Below, piece after piece: positions 7,819 to 16,533 of a stretch of DNA of 64,000 nucleotides. Each line of letters opens with the position of its first letter. Positions within the stretch are counted from its first letter, which is position 1. The position numbers were made by a program, and so were the translations under genes. The notes under the pieces were generated by a model that was not told the DNA's origin, did no database searches, and saw only the letters and a list, made by a program, of their open reading frames with translations. This stretch comes from Fictibacillus phosphorivorans (GTDB lineage: Bacteria > Bacillota > Bacilli > Bacillales > Fictibacillaceae), in NCBI RefSeq assembly GCF_001629705.1, contig NZ_CP015378.1:1178001-1242000 (forward strand), given 5' to 3'.

Positions 7819-7977
7819 ATGAGTAAAGCAAAAGGCAAGAAAAGCGGCGTAGGGCAAGGAACCGGGAAAAAGGGATGGAACCGTTGGAAATCCAGCAGTA
7901 AGAAAAAAGGTCCAAAGCCTTATGTGAGTAAAGGTAAGAATAAACCAGAGAACGAAAGTGGAACAGAAAACAATTAA
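7819..7977 (+). CDS. Small, very basic protein (52 aa), DUF3934-like
   Basis: The ATG follows GGAG (TCATGGAGTGATTAGA). The frame encodes MSKAKGKKSGVGQGTGKKG..., 52 residues rich in Lys, Gly and Ser with no hydrophobic segment. It resembles the short DUF3934-type proteins of Bacillaceae, assigned from memory of the composition and the WNRW region. The role is unknown; the charge suggests nucleic-acid or ribosome contact, which is speculation. A terminator hairpin follows. Confidence 0.65.
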   Translation: MSKAKGKKSGVGQGTGKKGWNRWKSSSKKKGPKPYVSKGKNKPENESGTENN

Positions 7978-8009
7978 CAAAAATAGAACAGCCCAATGCT
8001 GTGAATGAG

Positions 8010-8042
8010 CCATCTACTACTAAAGCTAGATGGTTTTTATTT
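8010..8042 (+). terminator. Intrinsic terminator
   Basis: CCATCTA pairs with TAGATGG over a 10-nt loop, then TTTTTATTTT. It closes the small basic protein gene. Confidence 0.8.
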
Positions 8043-8106
8043 TGGAATAAATCGCTCAAATCTACCATAAGATGAACTATTCATTTGTAAATGGGAGGGA
8101 CGAGCT

Positions 8107-8511
8107 TTGGCTACACAAAATACGAACTACGCCATTTCAGAAGACTTGATCATAAAATACAACAAGCTTAATGAGAAGAAGAAAGAGCTAGAAAAAGAAT
8201 TAGACGAGCTAAAAAAAGTATTTCATATTTATTTTGATCAATTAGTCGGTCAAAACGAGAAAGGTGAAGTGACAGTAAACAACTACAAACTGCAGCGCCA
8301 GATCCGAAAATCTGAAAAGCTTCATGAAGAAAAGACCGTGAATCGACTTTCTGAATTAAATATGACAGATCTTATTCTTCATGTGCCAAAACCGGATGAA
8401 GAAAAAGTAAAGTCTGCAATTCTGCTAGGGTTATTAAGTGAAGGTGATTTGGAAGGGTGCTTGATAAAGAGCGCTTCACAAGCAATTGTTGTTAAAACAC
8501 TAAAAAACTAA
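8107..8511 (+). CDS. Hypothetical coiled-coil protein (134 aa)
   Basis: The TTG at 8107 lies 8 nt after GGGAGGGA. Residues 15-45 (LIIKYNKLNEKKKELEKELDELKKVFHIYF) form an obvious heptad coiled coil. A basic middle (NNYKLQRQIRKSEK) and a C-terminal alpha/beta-looking part ending in LIKSASQAIVVKTLKN follow. The layout (coiled coil, then short globular domain) looks like a small DNA- or protein-binding factor, but I recognise no family. There is no signal or membrane segment. It is convergent with the cyanophycin synthetase gene and separated from it by a shared terminator. Confidence 0.7.
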   Translation: MATQNTNYAISEDLIIKYNKLNEKKKELEKELDELKKVFHIYFDQLVGQNEKGEVTVNNYKLQRQIRKSEKLHEEKTVNRLSELNMTDLILHVPKPDEEKVKSAILLGLLSEGDLEGCLIKSASQAIVVKTLKN

Positions 8512-8516
8512 AATGT

Positions 8517-8549
8517 AAAAAGCAGCTCCCAAAAAGGGAACTGCTTTTT
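8517..8549. terminator. Bidirectional terminator
   Basis: AAAAAGCAGCTCCC pairs with GGGAACTGCTTTTT (one mismatch) across a 5-nt loop, between convergent genes. Confidence 0.88.
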
Positions 8550-8550
8550 C

Positions 8551-11178
8551 TTATTCTGCTTTCTGCAGTACGCCCACAGCTTTTGAATTTCTAATTTTCT
8601 GCAGGATACCTTGAATAGACGTGTATTCGTCATAGAGGAAGACAAGTGTGTCACCAGGCTCGGAGCACTCCCAAGCTTGGATCAATGCTTCGGCTTCCTT
8701 AGGATATACAGAAACCGATGTAATGCCTTCAGCTTCTTTTACACCCATATAAAGGTGATGAACCGTTTCACCTGGAATTCGTCCCCTTAGGTTTACATCT
8801 TCTTTTATGATGAAAATATCTGAGTGAGTACCGAATATTCGACCCATCTCTTGTATCGTTTGGTCCTGTCTATCTCCAGCTGCTGAACCCACTGTTATCA
8901 CGCGACCACTCTTTAGATGATCCACCGTTTCAAAGAGTGCCTTCAAGCCAGCAGGGTTATGCGCATAATCCACCACAATCGTACGATCATGTATATTTAA
9001 AACGTTGAAGCGACCTCTGTTTTGATTTTCCGAAGAGAGAAAAGTAATCACTTTGCTTCTTAATTCAGACAAAGGTCTTCCTAATGAATGAGCAGCTGCA
9101 AGAGCGCCTAGAACATTTGCAATGTTGTGTCGGGCTGCACCATTAATCGTGATCGGAATATGGGATACAGGAAGAAATCTTTCTGCCTTACCGTTTTCGC
9201 TGAATACAACCCAATCATCTTCTAAATACCAAACTTTTAGTCCTTTATTCAACTGATCTTGAATAACTGGATTCATTAGCGATAGGGAGAAGAAGATTAC
9301 TTCGCCATTGGTATGATTCGCCATATCCACACACCGTGAATCGTCAGCGTTCAATACACATGTCCCTTCTGGAAGAACAACTTCAGCAACCGTTTGCTTT
9401 AATTTCTTCAAATCTTCTAACGTTTCTACACCATTCAATCCAAGATGATCCTCACTAACGTTGGTTACGATTCCAACGTTACAATATCGAAACGCTAGTC
9501 CTTCGCGCAGCATTCCTCCGCGAGCAGTCTCTAACACGGCGATATCAACTGAAGGATGAGCCAGAACTTTGCGCGCACTTCTTGGTCCGCTGCAATCTCC
9601 AGCGTCCAGTTGCTGATCACCCACCCAAACACCATCAGAACACGTATATCCAACCGTTATGTTTTCTTTCTGTAAGAGATGTGAAACCAGACGAGTGGTC
9701 GTCGTTTTGCCGTTTGTACCAGTAACAGCAACAACTGGAACGGCAGCTTCCTCACGAGAAGCAAATAGATAGTCTACGATGGCTCCACCTGCATCTCTCT
9801 TTTCCCCTTGTGATGGATGAAGATGCATACGGATGCCAGGCGCTGCATTCACTTCAAGAATGGCAGCTTCTCCTTCAACAAAAGGAACCGTGACATCCGG
9901 CGATAGAATATCAATTCCTGCAATATCTAGTCCAACTGCAGCTGCCGCTTCAATAGCCATATTACGATAATCAGGATGAACATCATCCGTCACATCAATG
10001 GCCGAACCGCCTGTAGAGAGGTTTGCATTACCTAATACTTCTAGAGATTCTCCTTTGTTCAATACAGATTGAAGAGAATAGCCACTTTTCTCAAGATGAA
10101 CGACCGTACGTTCATCTAAAGGAATCTTGCTCATCGCTTTTTCATGACCATCACCACGTAATGGATTTAAGTTCTCTTCATCAATGAGTTCAGCTATCGT
10201 CTTATAGCCGTCACCGATTACAAATGGTGGAAGACGAAGACTTGCTGCAACTAACTCATTATTTACGACAAAAAAACGGTAATCATTGCCTGCATAATAT
10301 CGTTCTAGAATATATGAAGTACCTTCGCTGAACACGCAGCGGAAAGCAGCAATCAAGTCAGTGTCATTTTGAATATTTGTTATGATGTTCTGTCCCTGCC
10401 TGCCGTTGAGCGGTTTAATGACAAGGGGGTAACCAATCTTCTCAGCTGACTGAAGCAGCTCATATTCATTGGAAACAACATCACCTTTAGGAACTGGGAG
10501 ACCAGCACCTCTTACTAATGTTTTGGTCATATCTTTATCACAAGAATTTTCTACTGCTAAATAAGATGTTTGGGAGGATATGGTCGCCTGGACGGATTTT
10601 TGCTTTTTACCTGTTCCAATTCTTAAATAGCTGTTTGTTCCGATACGTTCTACTGGAATCTTTCGTTTTCGTGCAGCTTCATAGATGGCCTCGGTACTCG
10701 GACCTAGTTTATGTAGATGGTACAGGTCAGAGGTATGGGTGATGTAAGAATCAGCACTAATTTGTTTCCCATCTAAGATAGCGGTTACAATTTCGAGAGC
10801 TGCTTCGAATGCATAAAAACCTGATTTTGGTTCCGCATAATCATACGTTACAAAGTAAATTCCTTTTCGTTCACTTGTAATCGTTTTGCCACGTTTGACT
10901 GAGATACCAGCAAGGTGTTGAATTTCAAGTGCGATATGCTCTAAGATATGTCCAATCCACGTTCCTTCATGAAGGCGCTCTACGAATCCGCCTGCATACC
11001 CTCTTGAACAAGTATGTGTGTGAAGGGAAGGAATGACTTTTAACAATGTATCTACAAACCCGGGTATTGTATTAGAGGGTTTTTCTTCAAATTCTTCTAT
11101 ATCAAGCTCAATCCATATAGTAGGTTTAAAGCTGTAAAGGTTCGGTCCCGTTAAGTAATTGACGCGGTTGATTTTCAT
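8551..11178 (-). CDS. cphA: Cyanophycin synthetase
   Basis: The 875-aa size and domain order match CphA. An N-terminal region (1-160) is followed by an ATP-grasp domain (about 210-480; YPLVIKPLNGRQGQNI, IDILSPDVTVPFVEGEAAILEVNAAPG). A Mur-ligase-like domain follows (about 480-870; P-loop VTGTNGKTTTTRL, then VSEDHLGLNGVETLEDL and VVDYAHNPAG). CphA makes cyanophycin, an Asp backbone with Arg side chains, from Asp and Arg with ATP; the two ATP-using domains add Asp and Arg respectively. Product granules are cytoplasmic nitrogen and energy stores. It lies 15 bases downstream of cphB on the same strand, so the polymer's hydrolase and synthetase form one operon. Confidence 0.93.
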   Translation of the reverse strand: MKINRVNYLTGPNLYSFKPTIWIELDIEEFEEKPSNTIPGFVDTLLKVIPSLHTHTCSRGYAGGFVERLHEGTWIGHILEHIALEIQHLAGISVKRGKTITSERKGIYFVTYDYAEPKSGFYAFEAALEIVTAILDGKQISADSYITHTSDLYHLHKLGPSTEAIYEAARKRKIPVERIGTNSYLRIGTGKKQKSVQATISSQTSYLAVENSCDKDMTKTLVRGAGLPVPKGDVVSNEYELLQSAEKIGYPLVIKPLNGRQGQNIITNIQNDTDLIAAFRCVFSEGTSYILERYYAGNDYRFFVVNNELVAASLRLPPFVIGDGYKTIAELIDEENLNPLRGDGHEKAMSKIPLDERTVVHLEKSGYSLQSVLNKGESLEVLGNANLSTGGSAIDVTDDVHPDYRNMAIEAAAAVGLDIAGIDILSPDVTVPFVEGEAAILEVNAAPGIRMHLHPSQGEKRDAGGAIVDYLFASREEAAVPVVAVTGTNGKTTTTRLVSHLLQKENITVGYTCSDGVWVGDQQLDAGDCSGPRSARKVLAHPSVDIAVLETARGGMLREGLAFRYCNVGIVTNVSEDHLGLNGVETLEDLKKLKQTVAEVVLPEGTCVLNADDSRCVDMANHTNGEVIFFSLSLMNPVIQDQLNKGLKVWYLEDDWVVFSENGKAERFLPVSHIPITINGAARHNIANVLGALAAAHSLGRPLSELRSKVITFLSSENQNRGRFNVLNIHDRTIVVDYAHNPAGLKALFETVDHLKSGRVITVGSAAGDRQDQTIQEMGRIFGTHSDIFIIKEDVNLRGRIPGETVHHLYMGVKEAEGITSVSVYPKEAEALIQAWECSEPGDTLVFLYDEYTSIQGILQKIRNSKAVGVLQKAE

Positions 11179-11193
11179 TAAGACGCTCTCTCC

Positions 11194-11988
11194 TTAAGTG
11201 ATGATTAATTCTCGTTTGTATAAGTCAAATACAGCACCCGCTCCAAGTGTATGAAAACGGATATCGGAAATCGTCATATTTCCTTTATTCTCAGCAATAT
11301 CTACATACGTTGATGTTTTGCCATCAAATATGCTCACGTTGTATTCACCAATCACCTCAAACTGCTTGCCGTCGTTATGAACCCAGATTGCCGTGTTTTC
11401 ATCGATACCGATGCCAATAATCTGAGGATTTAACGCGATCGCACGCATGAGACGACTAAACCGGTCACGCTGAGAAAAGTGCTGATCAATTATTACGTCT
11501 TCTAAAAATCCAAAGCCTGAACCTAACTCAAGTATAGAAACATCTTCTTTTTCAAACAGCTTTGATGAAATAATCATCAATCTACTCATAACAGCAGCAC
11601 CGGCACTCGTTCCACCGATGATCAATCCGTCTTGCCACTCTCGAAAGAGGTGTTTATAAAAGGATGTTCCACCTAAAATACTTGTCAGTCTTAATTGGTC
11701 GCCTCCTGTCATGAAAAGACCAGACAGAGAAGAAAGCTGTTCGGGTAATTCAGGGTCTTCCGCTTTTTCACGGGAATCTAAATGGAAAAGCAGTGGCTTA
11801 GTACCATGCAATGTTTGAAACAGTTGATAATATTCACTGCCTACTTCTTCCGGATAGCCGGATGCTGTTGTCAGGATTCCTATTGGACCTTGACGATTTT
11901 TACATAGTGCAGAGAATCTGGATAAGATTATTTTTTTTTCGCTCTTGTCCTCATTGCCACCAATGATCAGCAGATCACCTTTTGCCAT
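11194..11988 (-). CDS. cphB: Cyanophycinase
   Basis: A 264-aa serine peptidase of family S51. LLIIGGNEDK at the N-terminus is typical of CphB, and GGTSAGAAVMSR near residue 128 contains the nucleophile Ser in G-x-S-A-G. The downstream DQHFSQRDRFSRLMRAI and GIGIDENTAI segments hold residues that complete the active site and substrate pocket. It splits cyanophycin into beta-Asp-Arg dipeptides. There is no signal peptide, so it is the intracellular type. It is first in the cphBA operon; AAGAGG lies about 10 nt before the ATG. Confidence 0.92.
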   Translation of the reverse strand: MAKGDLLIIGGNEDKSEKKIILSRFSALCKNRQGPIGILTTASGYPEEVGSEYYQLFQTLHGTKPLLFHLDSREKAEDPELPEQLSSLSGLFMTGGDQLRLTSILGGTSFYKHLFREWQDGLIIGGTSAGAAVMSRLMIISSKLFEKEDVSILELGSGFGFLEDVIIDQHFSQRDRFSRLMRAIALNPQIIGIGIDENTAIWVHNDGKQFEVIGEYNVSIFDGKTSTYVDIAENKGNMTISDIRFHTLGAGAVFDLYKRELIIT

Positions 11989-12024
11989 CTTTCATCAGCC
12001 TCTTATTCATTAAGTAGTAGGAAA

Positions 12025-12058
12025 AACAGGTCGAAATAATCGTCCATTTCGCCCTGTT
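12025..12058 (-). terminator. Terminator-like hairpin in the cphBA leader
   Basis: AACAGGTCGAAAT and ATTTCGCCCTGTT form a 13-bp stem with one mismatch, 37 bases upstream of the cphB start. Read on the cphB strand the stem is followed by TTTTTCC, as in an attenuator. The rest of the 271-base gap to comK is AT-rich and holds a TATAAT at 12170-12175 on the comK strand. Confidence 0.5.
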
Positions 12059-12259
12059 ATGTATTCCACGATTCGCTAGTATTCAAACCTATTTGAGGAA
12101 TTATTTTACTGTTTATTTAAATAGTTAAAATTTTTGTAAAATTATATAGATTCTTGTCAAAACAATTAGTATAATTTACCTATTGGGAGTATTTTACTTT
12201 CTATTTTTCCAAGGGGAGGAGTTAAGGGTCATTTAACAATATAAAGGGAGGATGTATAA

Positions 12260-12754
12260 ATGGAAAAAACATTACTTCTTCGATCCTACGAAATTAATAC
12301 GAGTACTATGGCACTCTTACCGTTTTATAACGAATATGGAGAGGTTCAAACCGAAATTCTAGAAAGCGAAAAAAACGAAAGAGTTGCACTCAGCCCCATA
12401 AAAATTATTAACGAGAGCTGTTTGTTTTTTGGATCTAGCTATGAAGGCAGGCGTGAAGCAGTTCGTCGGTCTATGGGCTATGTGAGTTTATCCCCGATCA
12501 TGATTAACCTCGAACTAGGCATTTTCTTTTTTCCTGTAGAATCTCCTAAGAATGAAACGTGCATCTGGTTATCCCAATCGCATGTTCAACGAATAGATTC
12601 CATAGATTCTGACACGTGCAGTGTCCACTTTAAAAACACCGCTAATTTAATTTTACCCCAATCTAAATATGCATTAGAGGCGAAATTGTTCCGAACTGCA
12701 CAATACAGATATATCCTTAGCGAACGAGTAAATGAACGAATGATGAGATATTGA
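12260..12754 (+). CDS. comK: Competence transcription factor ComK (short C-terminus)
   Basis: A 164-aa protein that aligns over its length with B. subtilis ComK. Shared features include SYEINTSTMALLP at the start, IINESCLFFGSSYEGRREAV (ComK has SCRFFGSSYAGRK), PIMINLELGIFFFP, WLSQSHVQRI and LPQSKYALEAKLFRTAQYRY. ComK activates DNA-uptake and recombination genes by binding AT-rich K-boxes. The C-terminus stops about 25 residues earlier than in B. subtilis, the region that there helps multimerisation and MecA-linked degradation. The start has an AAAGGGAGG site. It is monocistronic, with a terminator after it. Confidence 0.9.
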   Translation: MEKTLLLRSYEINTSTMALLPFYNEYGEVQTEILESEKNERVALSPIKIINESCLFFGSSYEGRREAVRRSMGYVSLSPIMINLELGIFFFPVESPKNETCIWLSQSHVQRIDSIDSDTCSVHFKNTANLILPQSKYALEAKLFRTAQYRYILSERVNERMMRY

Positions 12755-12775
12755 AAATAATAGAATAATAGTACG

Positions 12776-12812
12776 AACACGCCCGATGCAAACTTGTACG
12801 GGCGTGTTTTGA
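12776..12812 (+). terminator. Intrinsic terminator after comK
   Basis: The perfect 10-bp stem AACACGCCCG/CGGGCGTGTT has a 13-nt loop, followed by TT. Confidence 0.8.
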
Positions 12813-12885
12813 TTGGTTAAATGTCCCTTGAAAACTTGGAACTTTCTTCCTAATTATTCGTATAACATTTTGAGGAGGAGATATA

Positions 12886-13206
12886 ATGAAACATTTTATT
12901 AGCTGTATCGTTACCGTTTTCTTATTATTAGTCATCAACTTTGTGGTGGCAAATCTATTAGGAGTGGCGTTTATTGATACTTCATTATTTGTTGGTTTGA
13001 TATTTGCTCTCACGATTCGATTTTTCACTTCGAAAGGTGGACTTTCATCAAACATGGTTCGCATGCAGGCGCAAGCTATGACCGGAATCAAGGTTGAAGA
13101 AGAAAAAGCAACGTTCAAACCGAGTTATCCTTATTATACCGCAGTTATTTATACCCTCGTTTCATTCATCTCCATATTCGTTTATTACAAAGATTATTTT
13201 ATTTAG
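12886..13206 (+). CDS. Small membrane protein of unknown function (106 aa)
   Basis: The ATG follows GAGGAGGAGATATA. Two N-terminal hydrophobic segments (about 4-28 and 30-47), a cytosolic-looking amphipathic loop with MVRMQAQAMTGIKVEEEK, and a third segment (about 83-101) suggest three membrane passes. I recognise no family. It is followed by another three-segment membrane protein on the same strand 84 bases later, so both may be in one transcript. Confidence 0.65.
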   Translation: MKHFISCIVTVFLLLVINFVVANLLGVAFIDTSLFVGLIFALTIRFFTSKGGLSSNMVRMQAQAMTGIKVEEEKATFKPSYPYYTAVIYTLVSFISIFVYYKDYFI

Positions 13207-13290
13207 TATATAGTTGATTTTTGAAGGGAAGATGGCAACAATGGATATTGAACTTCTTTTGAAAAATTTAAACAGGAGTGTGTCCATACA

Positions 13291-13572
13291 TTGAACCTTC
13301 GTTTTGGTCGTTTATCATTATGGTTTTGTATTGCTGGAATACTACTTGCTGGCTGGCCGTTCATCGTTCGAGATGATGTAGCTCAACAAGTTGCTATCTT
13401 TCTTTTTAGTGGAATCATGTTGTATTTTATCGGTGTCATCTTTAGCGTTATAGCTATTGTGAAGAAAGAAGCTGGAAAAGCTAAGTTTTTTGGACTGTTT
13501 TTTATCTTGTTCATGGCTCTGATCTCTATATTCGGTCTGCTGTTGTTATCGTTTGGGATCGGTGGAAAATAA
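13291..13572 (+). CDS. Small membrane protein of unknown function (93 aa)
   Basis: A TTG start preceded by CAGGAGTG with 10-nt spacing. Three hydrophobic stretches (about 9-27, 33-58, 68-90) joined by short charged turns (FIVRDD, VKKEAGKAK) make it an integral membrane protein. No catalytic motif or family is recognisable. The terminator after it is shared with the convergent symporter gene. Confidence 0.6.
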   Translation: MNLRFGRLSLWFCIAGILLAGWPFIVRDDVAQQVAIFLFSGIMLYFIGVIFSVIAIVKKEAGKAKFFGLFFILFMALISIFGLLLLSFGIGGK

Positions 13573-13587
13573 GTTTATGTATTTACT

Positions 13588-13621
13588 AAAAAAGCCTTTC
13601 CCAGGTGGGAGAGGCTTTTTT
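13588..13621. terminator. Bidirectional terminator
   Basis: AAAAAAGCCTTTCCCA pairs with GGGAGAGGCTTTTTT over a very short loop, with A and T tracts on both sides; it serves convergent genes. Confidence 0.9.
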
Positions 13622-13625
13622 CCAT

Positions 13626-15062
13626 TTATGCTTGTTTTCTTCCCTCTTCTTCAAGTACAACATCTTCATCGAACGGAGTATCAAATTCCGTAGAAATAGG
13701 TGCAGAGAATAAGGAGATTCCTATTATACTAACCAGTCCAGCTGACATTCCATAAAGAATAGGGTTCGTTGCTGTGAGTCCTTCGATAAAGAGTCCTGCT
13801 AGGACAACAACTGTAGAAATTAAAATGGCATAGAATCCTGAGTTAGGAGTCGCTCGTTTCCAAAAGAACGTCATAACGAGCGGGATGAAGATCGCTCCAG
13901 ATAGAATCGCATAAGCTACATCAAGTGCAACGAGTACATCTTGAATCCATATGGAAAAAGTAATCGCGATTAAGCCGATCACAAGTGTTGTGAGTCTTGA
14001 TGCTGTAATCATTTGTTTGTCAGTAGGAGACTTCATAAAATATTGTTTTAAGATGTCGTTCGTAATCAGAGTAGAAGACGCTAGTAAAGAACCAGATGCT
14101 GTTGACATAAGTGCTGAACACACACTTGCAAGCACAAGCCCTAAGATACCCGTTGGTAAAATGGTAAGAGCCATCTCAGCAAACGTATTCTGCGGGTTAT
14201 CTAATGAAGGCAGCACGATGAATGCACACATACCGATAATGCTTCCTGCAATCGCGTATGCAAAACTATAAACTCCTGCAAAGATCGATCCATTTCTAGC
14301 TATCTTACTAGATTTTGCTGTGAAGACACGTTGCCAGATGTCTTGTGATACGACCATACCGAGTGCAAACAACAAAAAGTATTGGAAGATCTGCTGATAA
14401 CCGATTCCTGTGAAATCTAGGTGAGATTCAGGAAGTTTTGTTAATAGATTTCCTAAACCATCTACCTTTGAAAGACTCATAGGAACCATAATGAAGAAGA
14501 TACCAACCGTCATTACGATGAATTGAATAATATCCGTGACTGTAACACTCCACATTCCACCTAGTATTGTATAGAAGAGGACGATACCTCCTCCAACTAA
14601 CATGGAAGTCGTTAAGCTCCACCCTAAGAGTACATTGATGATCGTTCCCATCCCGATCACTTGGGTAACTGCGATCATCAAAGTATATATAGAAGCCACG
14701 ATGGCACTTAAAAGACGTGTTTCCGATTTGTACCGTTTTCCCAAAAGTTCACTGATCGTTGTAACTTTTAATGAATCGATCTTTTTAATAAATATCGTAC
14801 CTAAAAGAATAATACCTAAACCAATCATTGATACAAACCAAATACCGGAAATTCCGAATTGATAACCTAGCTTTGTCGTTCCGATGGTTGCTGCTCCACC
14901 TAAAATAACGGCAGATAAACAACCAAGATACATAAACATGCCAAGGTTGCGTCCTGCTAATGTGAAATCTTCAGAAGTCTTTGCTTTAGTTGAGCCAATA
15001 ATTCCTGCACCGATCAATACGGCAAAATACAAAAGAATAATAACTGTATCAAAAGTTTGCAT
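13626..15062 (-). CDS. Sodium:solute symporter (SSS family)
   Basis: A 478-aa protein with about 13 hydrophobic segments. Family marks include the N-terminal GIIGSTKAKTSEDFTLAGRNLG, the GGMWSVTVTDIIQFIVM signature in TM5-6 and LASVCSALMSTASGSLLASSTL for the Na+ and substrate region. SSS proteins take up proline, other amino acids, sugars or carboxylates with Na+. Since it sits 43 bases downstream of a GABA-type aminotransferase in a sigma-54-controlled unit, the substrate is probably the amino acid that the aminotransferase degrades. The cargo is inferred from context only. Confidence 0.88.
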   Translation of the reverse strand: MQTFDTVIILLYFAVLIGAGIIGSTKAKTSEDFTLAGRNLGMFMYLGCLSAVILGGAATIGTTKLGYQFGISGIWFVSMIGLGIILLGTIFIKKIDSLKVTTISELLGKRYKSETRLLSAIVASIYTLMIAVTQVIGMGTIINVLLGWSLTTSMLVGGGIVLFYTILGGMWSVTVTDIIQFIVMTVGIFFIMVPMSLSKVDGLGNLLTKLPESHLDFTGIGYQQIFQYFLLFALGMVVSQDIWQRVFTAKSSKIARNGSIFAGVYSFAYAIAGSIIGMCAFIVLPSLDNPQNTFAEMALTILPTGILGLVLASVCSALMSTASGSLLASSTLITNDILKQYFMKSPTDKQMITASRLTTLVIGLIAITFSIWIQDVLVALDVAYAILSGAIFIPLVMTFFWKRATPNSGFYAILISTVVVLAGLFIEGLTATNPILYGMSAGLVSIIGISLFSAPISTEFDTPFDEDVVLEEEGRKQA

Positions 15063-15105
15063 AATAAAAAACCTCCTTTTTAGTGTAATGATTTAACCGT
15101 GTCAT

Positions 15106-16449
15106 TTAAGCGTTTTGATAGTTTTCCGACAGTTGAGCATGAACTTCATCCAAATATTCTTCAAGTGACTCTTGAAGGACAGCAAGACCTTGATCAATTT
15201 GTTCTTGATTAATAGTAAGAGGAGGAATCATTCTGATGACTTCACCATGATTTCCACAAAGATAAAAGAGAACGCCTTTCTCTAAACACTTGTCTAGAAT
15301 ATTCATCAGTGCTTGACCGTCTGGTTTACCTGTAAAAGGATCGATGATTTCAATTCCAATCATAAGTCCTACTGCACGAATACTCCCGATCAAAGGAGTC
15401 TTTTCTTGAAGTTCTTTCAATCTTGCAACTGCATAATTTCCCATGTTTTTTGAGTTTTCTATGAGATTTTCTTTTGTTAAAACATCTATTGTTGCGAGCG
15501 CTGCTTCACAAGCGATTGGGTTTCCACCAAATGTTGTCCCGTGACTGCCAAGTGGCCATTGCTGCATGAGTTCTTTAGAAGCAACTGTTGCACTTAGTGG
15601 CAATCCTGAAGCAATACCTTTTGCGATAGCCATGATGTCGGGCGTAACTCCGAACGTTTGAGCAGCGAACCATTCACCTGTTCTTCCGAATCCCGTCTGA
15701 ACTTCATCGAAAATCAGCAAGATGCCATGTCTGTCACAAACTTCTCTAATTTTCTTCAGCCAGCCACTCGGTGGAACGATGTAGCCTCCTTCACCTAGAA
15801 CAGGTTCTACAATCATACAGGCGACTTCTTCTGGTGTTACTTGATGGTTGAACAATGTTTCAAAATCTTTCTCAAGCTTCTCGATGACATACGTTTCTGG
15901 ATCTTCACCAGCTGGAGCACTTTTTACATCGGCATAGGGAACTTGATAGGCAAGACCGTTCGGTTGTAAAAACTTGCGGTATTTACTTTTGGAAGTTGTC
16001 ACGCTCAACGCACCTAGTGATCGACCATGAAAGCATCCGGTAAAAGAAATAACGTAAGGTCTTTTAGTCACGTGCTTAGCGAGTTTCAGAGCACCTTCTA
16101 TGGCTTCGGTTCCACTGTTGGCAAAAAAGAAACAGTCCAAATCACCTGGTAGAACATGAGCTAGTTCTTTAGAAAGTTTCAGGATCGATTCATACATGAT
16201 GACTCCAGATGGTCCGTGCATGAGGTGATCTGCTGCATCTTTGATCGCTTGGACCACTTTTGGATGACGATGGCCAGTATTTGCCGTTGCAATACCAGAA
16301 GTGAAATCAAGATACTGCTTTCCATCCAGCCCATAATAATAGCAGCCCTCTGCTTTTACGACAGGTAGGTTCGGATGATCTTTTGCCATACTTGGTGCTA
16401 GTAGGTTAGGCATTTCGTTTACAAGGTTACTCCAGTTGTTCATTGACAC
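15106..16449 (-). CDS. Class III (omega) aminotransferase, probably 4-aminobutyrate aminotransferase-like
   Basis: A 447-aa PLP enzyme of fold type I. It has [52 protein letters not shown], the Asp pair in [19 protein letters not shown] and the PLP lysine in [17 protein letters not shown]. The pattern is that of GabT/omega-amino-acid transaminases, which move the terminal amino group to 2-oxoglutarate. The GTG at 16449 fits AGGAGG 8 nt upstream; a second ATG lies 6 nt further in. A sigma-54 promoter precedes it, the activator gene lies just upstream and a Na+ symporter follows. Confidence 0.85.
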   Translation of the reverse strand: MSMNNWSNLVNEMPNLLAPSMAKDHPNLPVVKAEGCYYYGLDGKQYLDFTSGIATANTGHRHPKVVQAIKDAADHLMHGPSGVIMYESILKLSKELAHVLPGDLDCFFFANSGTEAIEGALKLAKHVTKRPYVISFTGCFHGRSLGALSVTTSKSKYRKFLQPNGLAYQVPYADVKSAPAGEDPETYVIEKLEKDFETLFNHQVTPEEVACMIVEPVLGEGGYIVPPSGWLKKIREVCDRHGILLIFDEVQTGFGRTGEWFAAQTFGVTPDIMAIAKGIASGLPLSATVASKELMQQWPLGSHGTTFGGNPIACEAALATIDVLTKENLIENSKNMGNYAVARLKELQEKTPLIGSIRAVGLMIGIEIIDPFTGKPDGQALMNILDKCLEKGVLFYLCGNHGEVIRMIPPLTINQEQIDQGLAVLQESLEEYLDEVHAQLSENYQNA

Positions 16450-16511
16450 GTGTATTACCTCCTAGATATTCCATTCTCAAGTTGTATAAATAATTTCTAT
16501 ATAGAATATAC

Positions 16512-16529
16512 ATGCAAGGATCGTGCCAA
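16512..16529 (-). promoter_or_regulatory. Sigma-54 (-24/-12) promoter of the aminotransferase-symporter operon
   Basis: On the minus strand TTGGCACGATCCTTGCAT matches the TGGCAC-N5-TTGCA consensus exactly. It lies 60-80 bases upstream of the aminotransferase start and just after the stop codon of a sigma-54 activator gene. Activator-binding sites would therefore lie in or near that gene. Confidence 0.93.
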
Positions 16530-16533
16530 AAAA

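Noticed and set aside
7732..8068. Two reverse, hydrophobic-looking frames opposite the 52-aa basic protein gene
   Set aside because: They mirror the Lys/Gly-rich gene on the plus strand and its terminator; no start signals.
12120..12200. ComK K-boxes (AAAA-N5-TTTT) before comK
   Set aside because: The AT-rich upstream sequence has A and T runs but none at the exact spacing of two paired half-sites that I could confirm.
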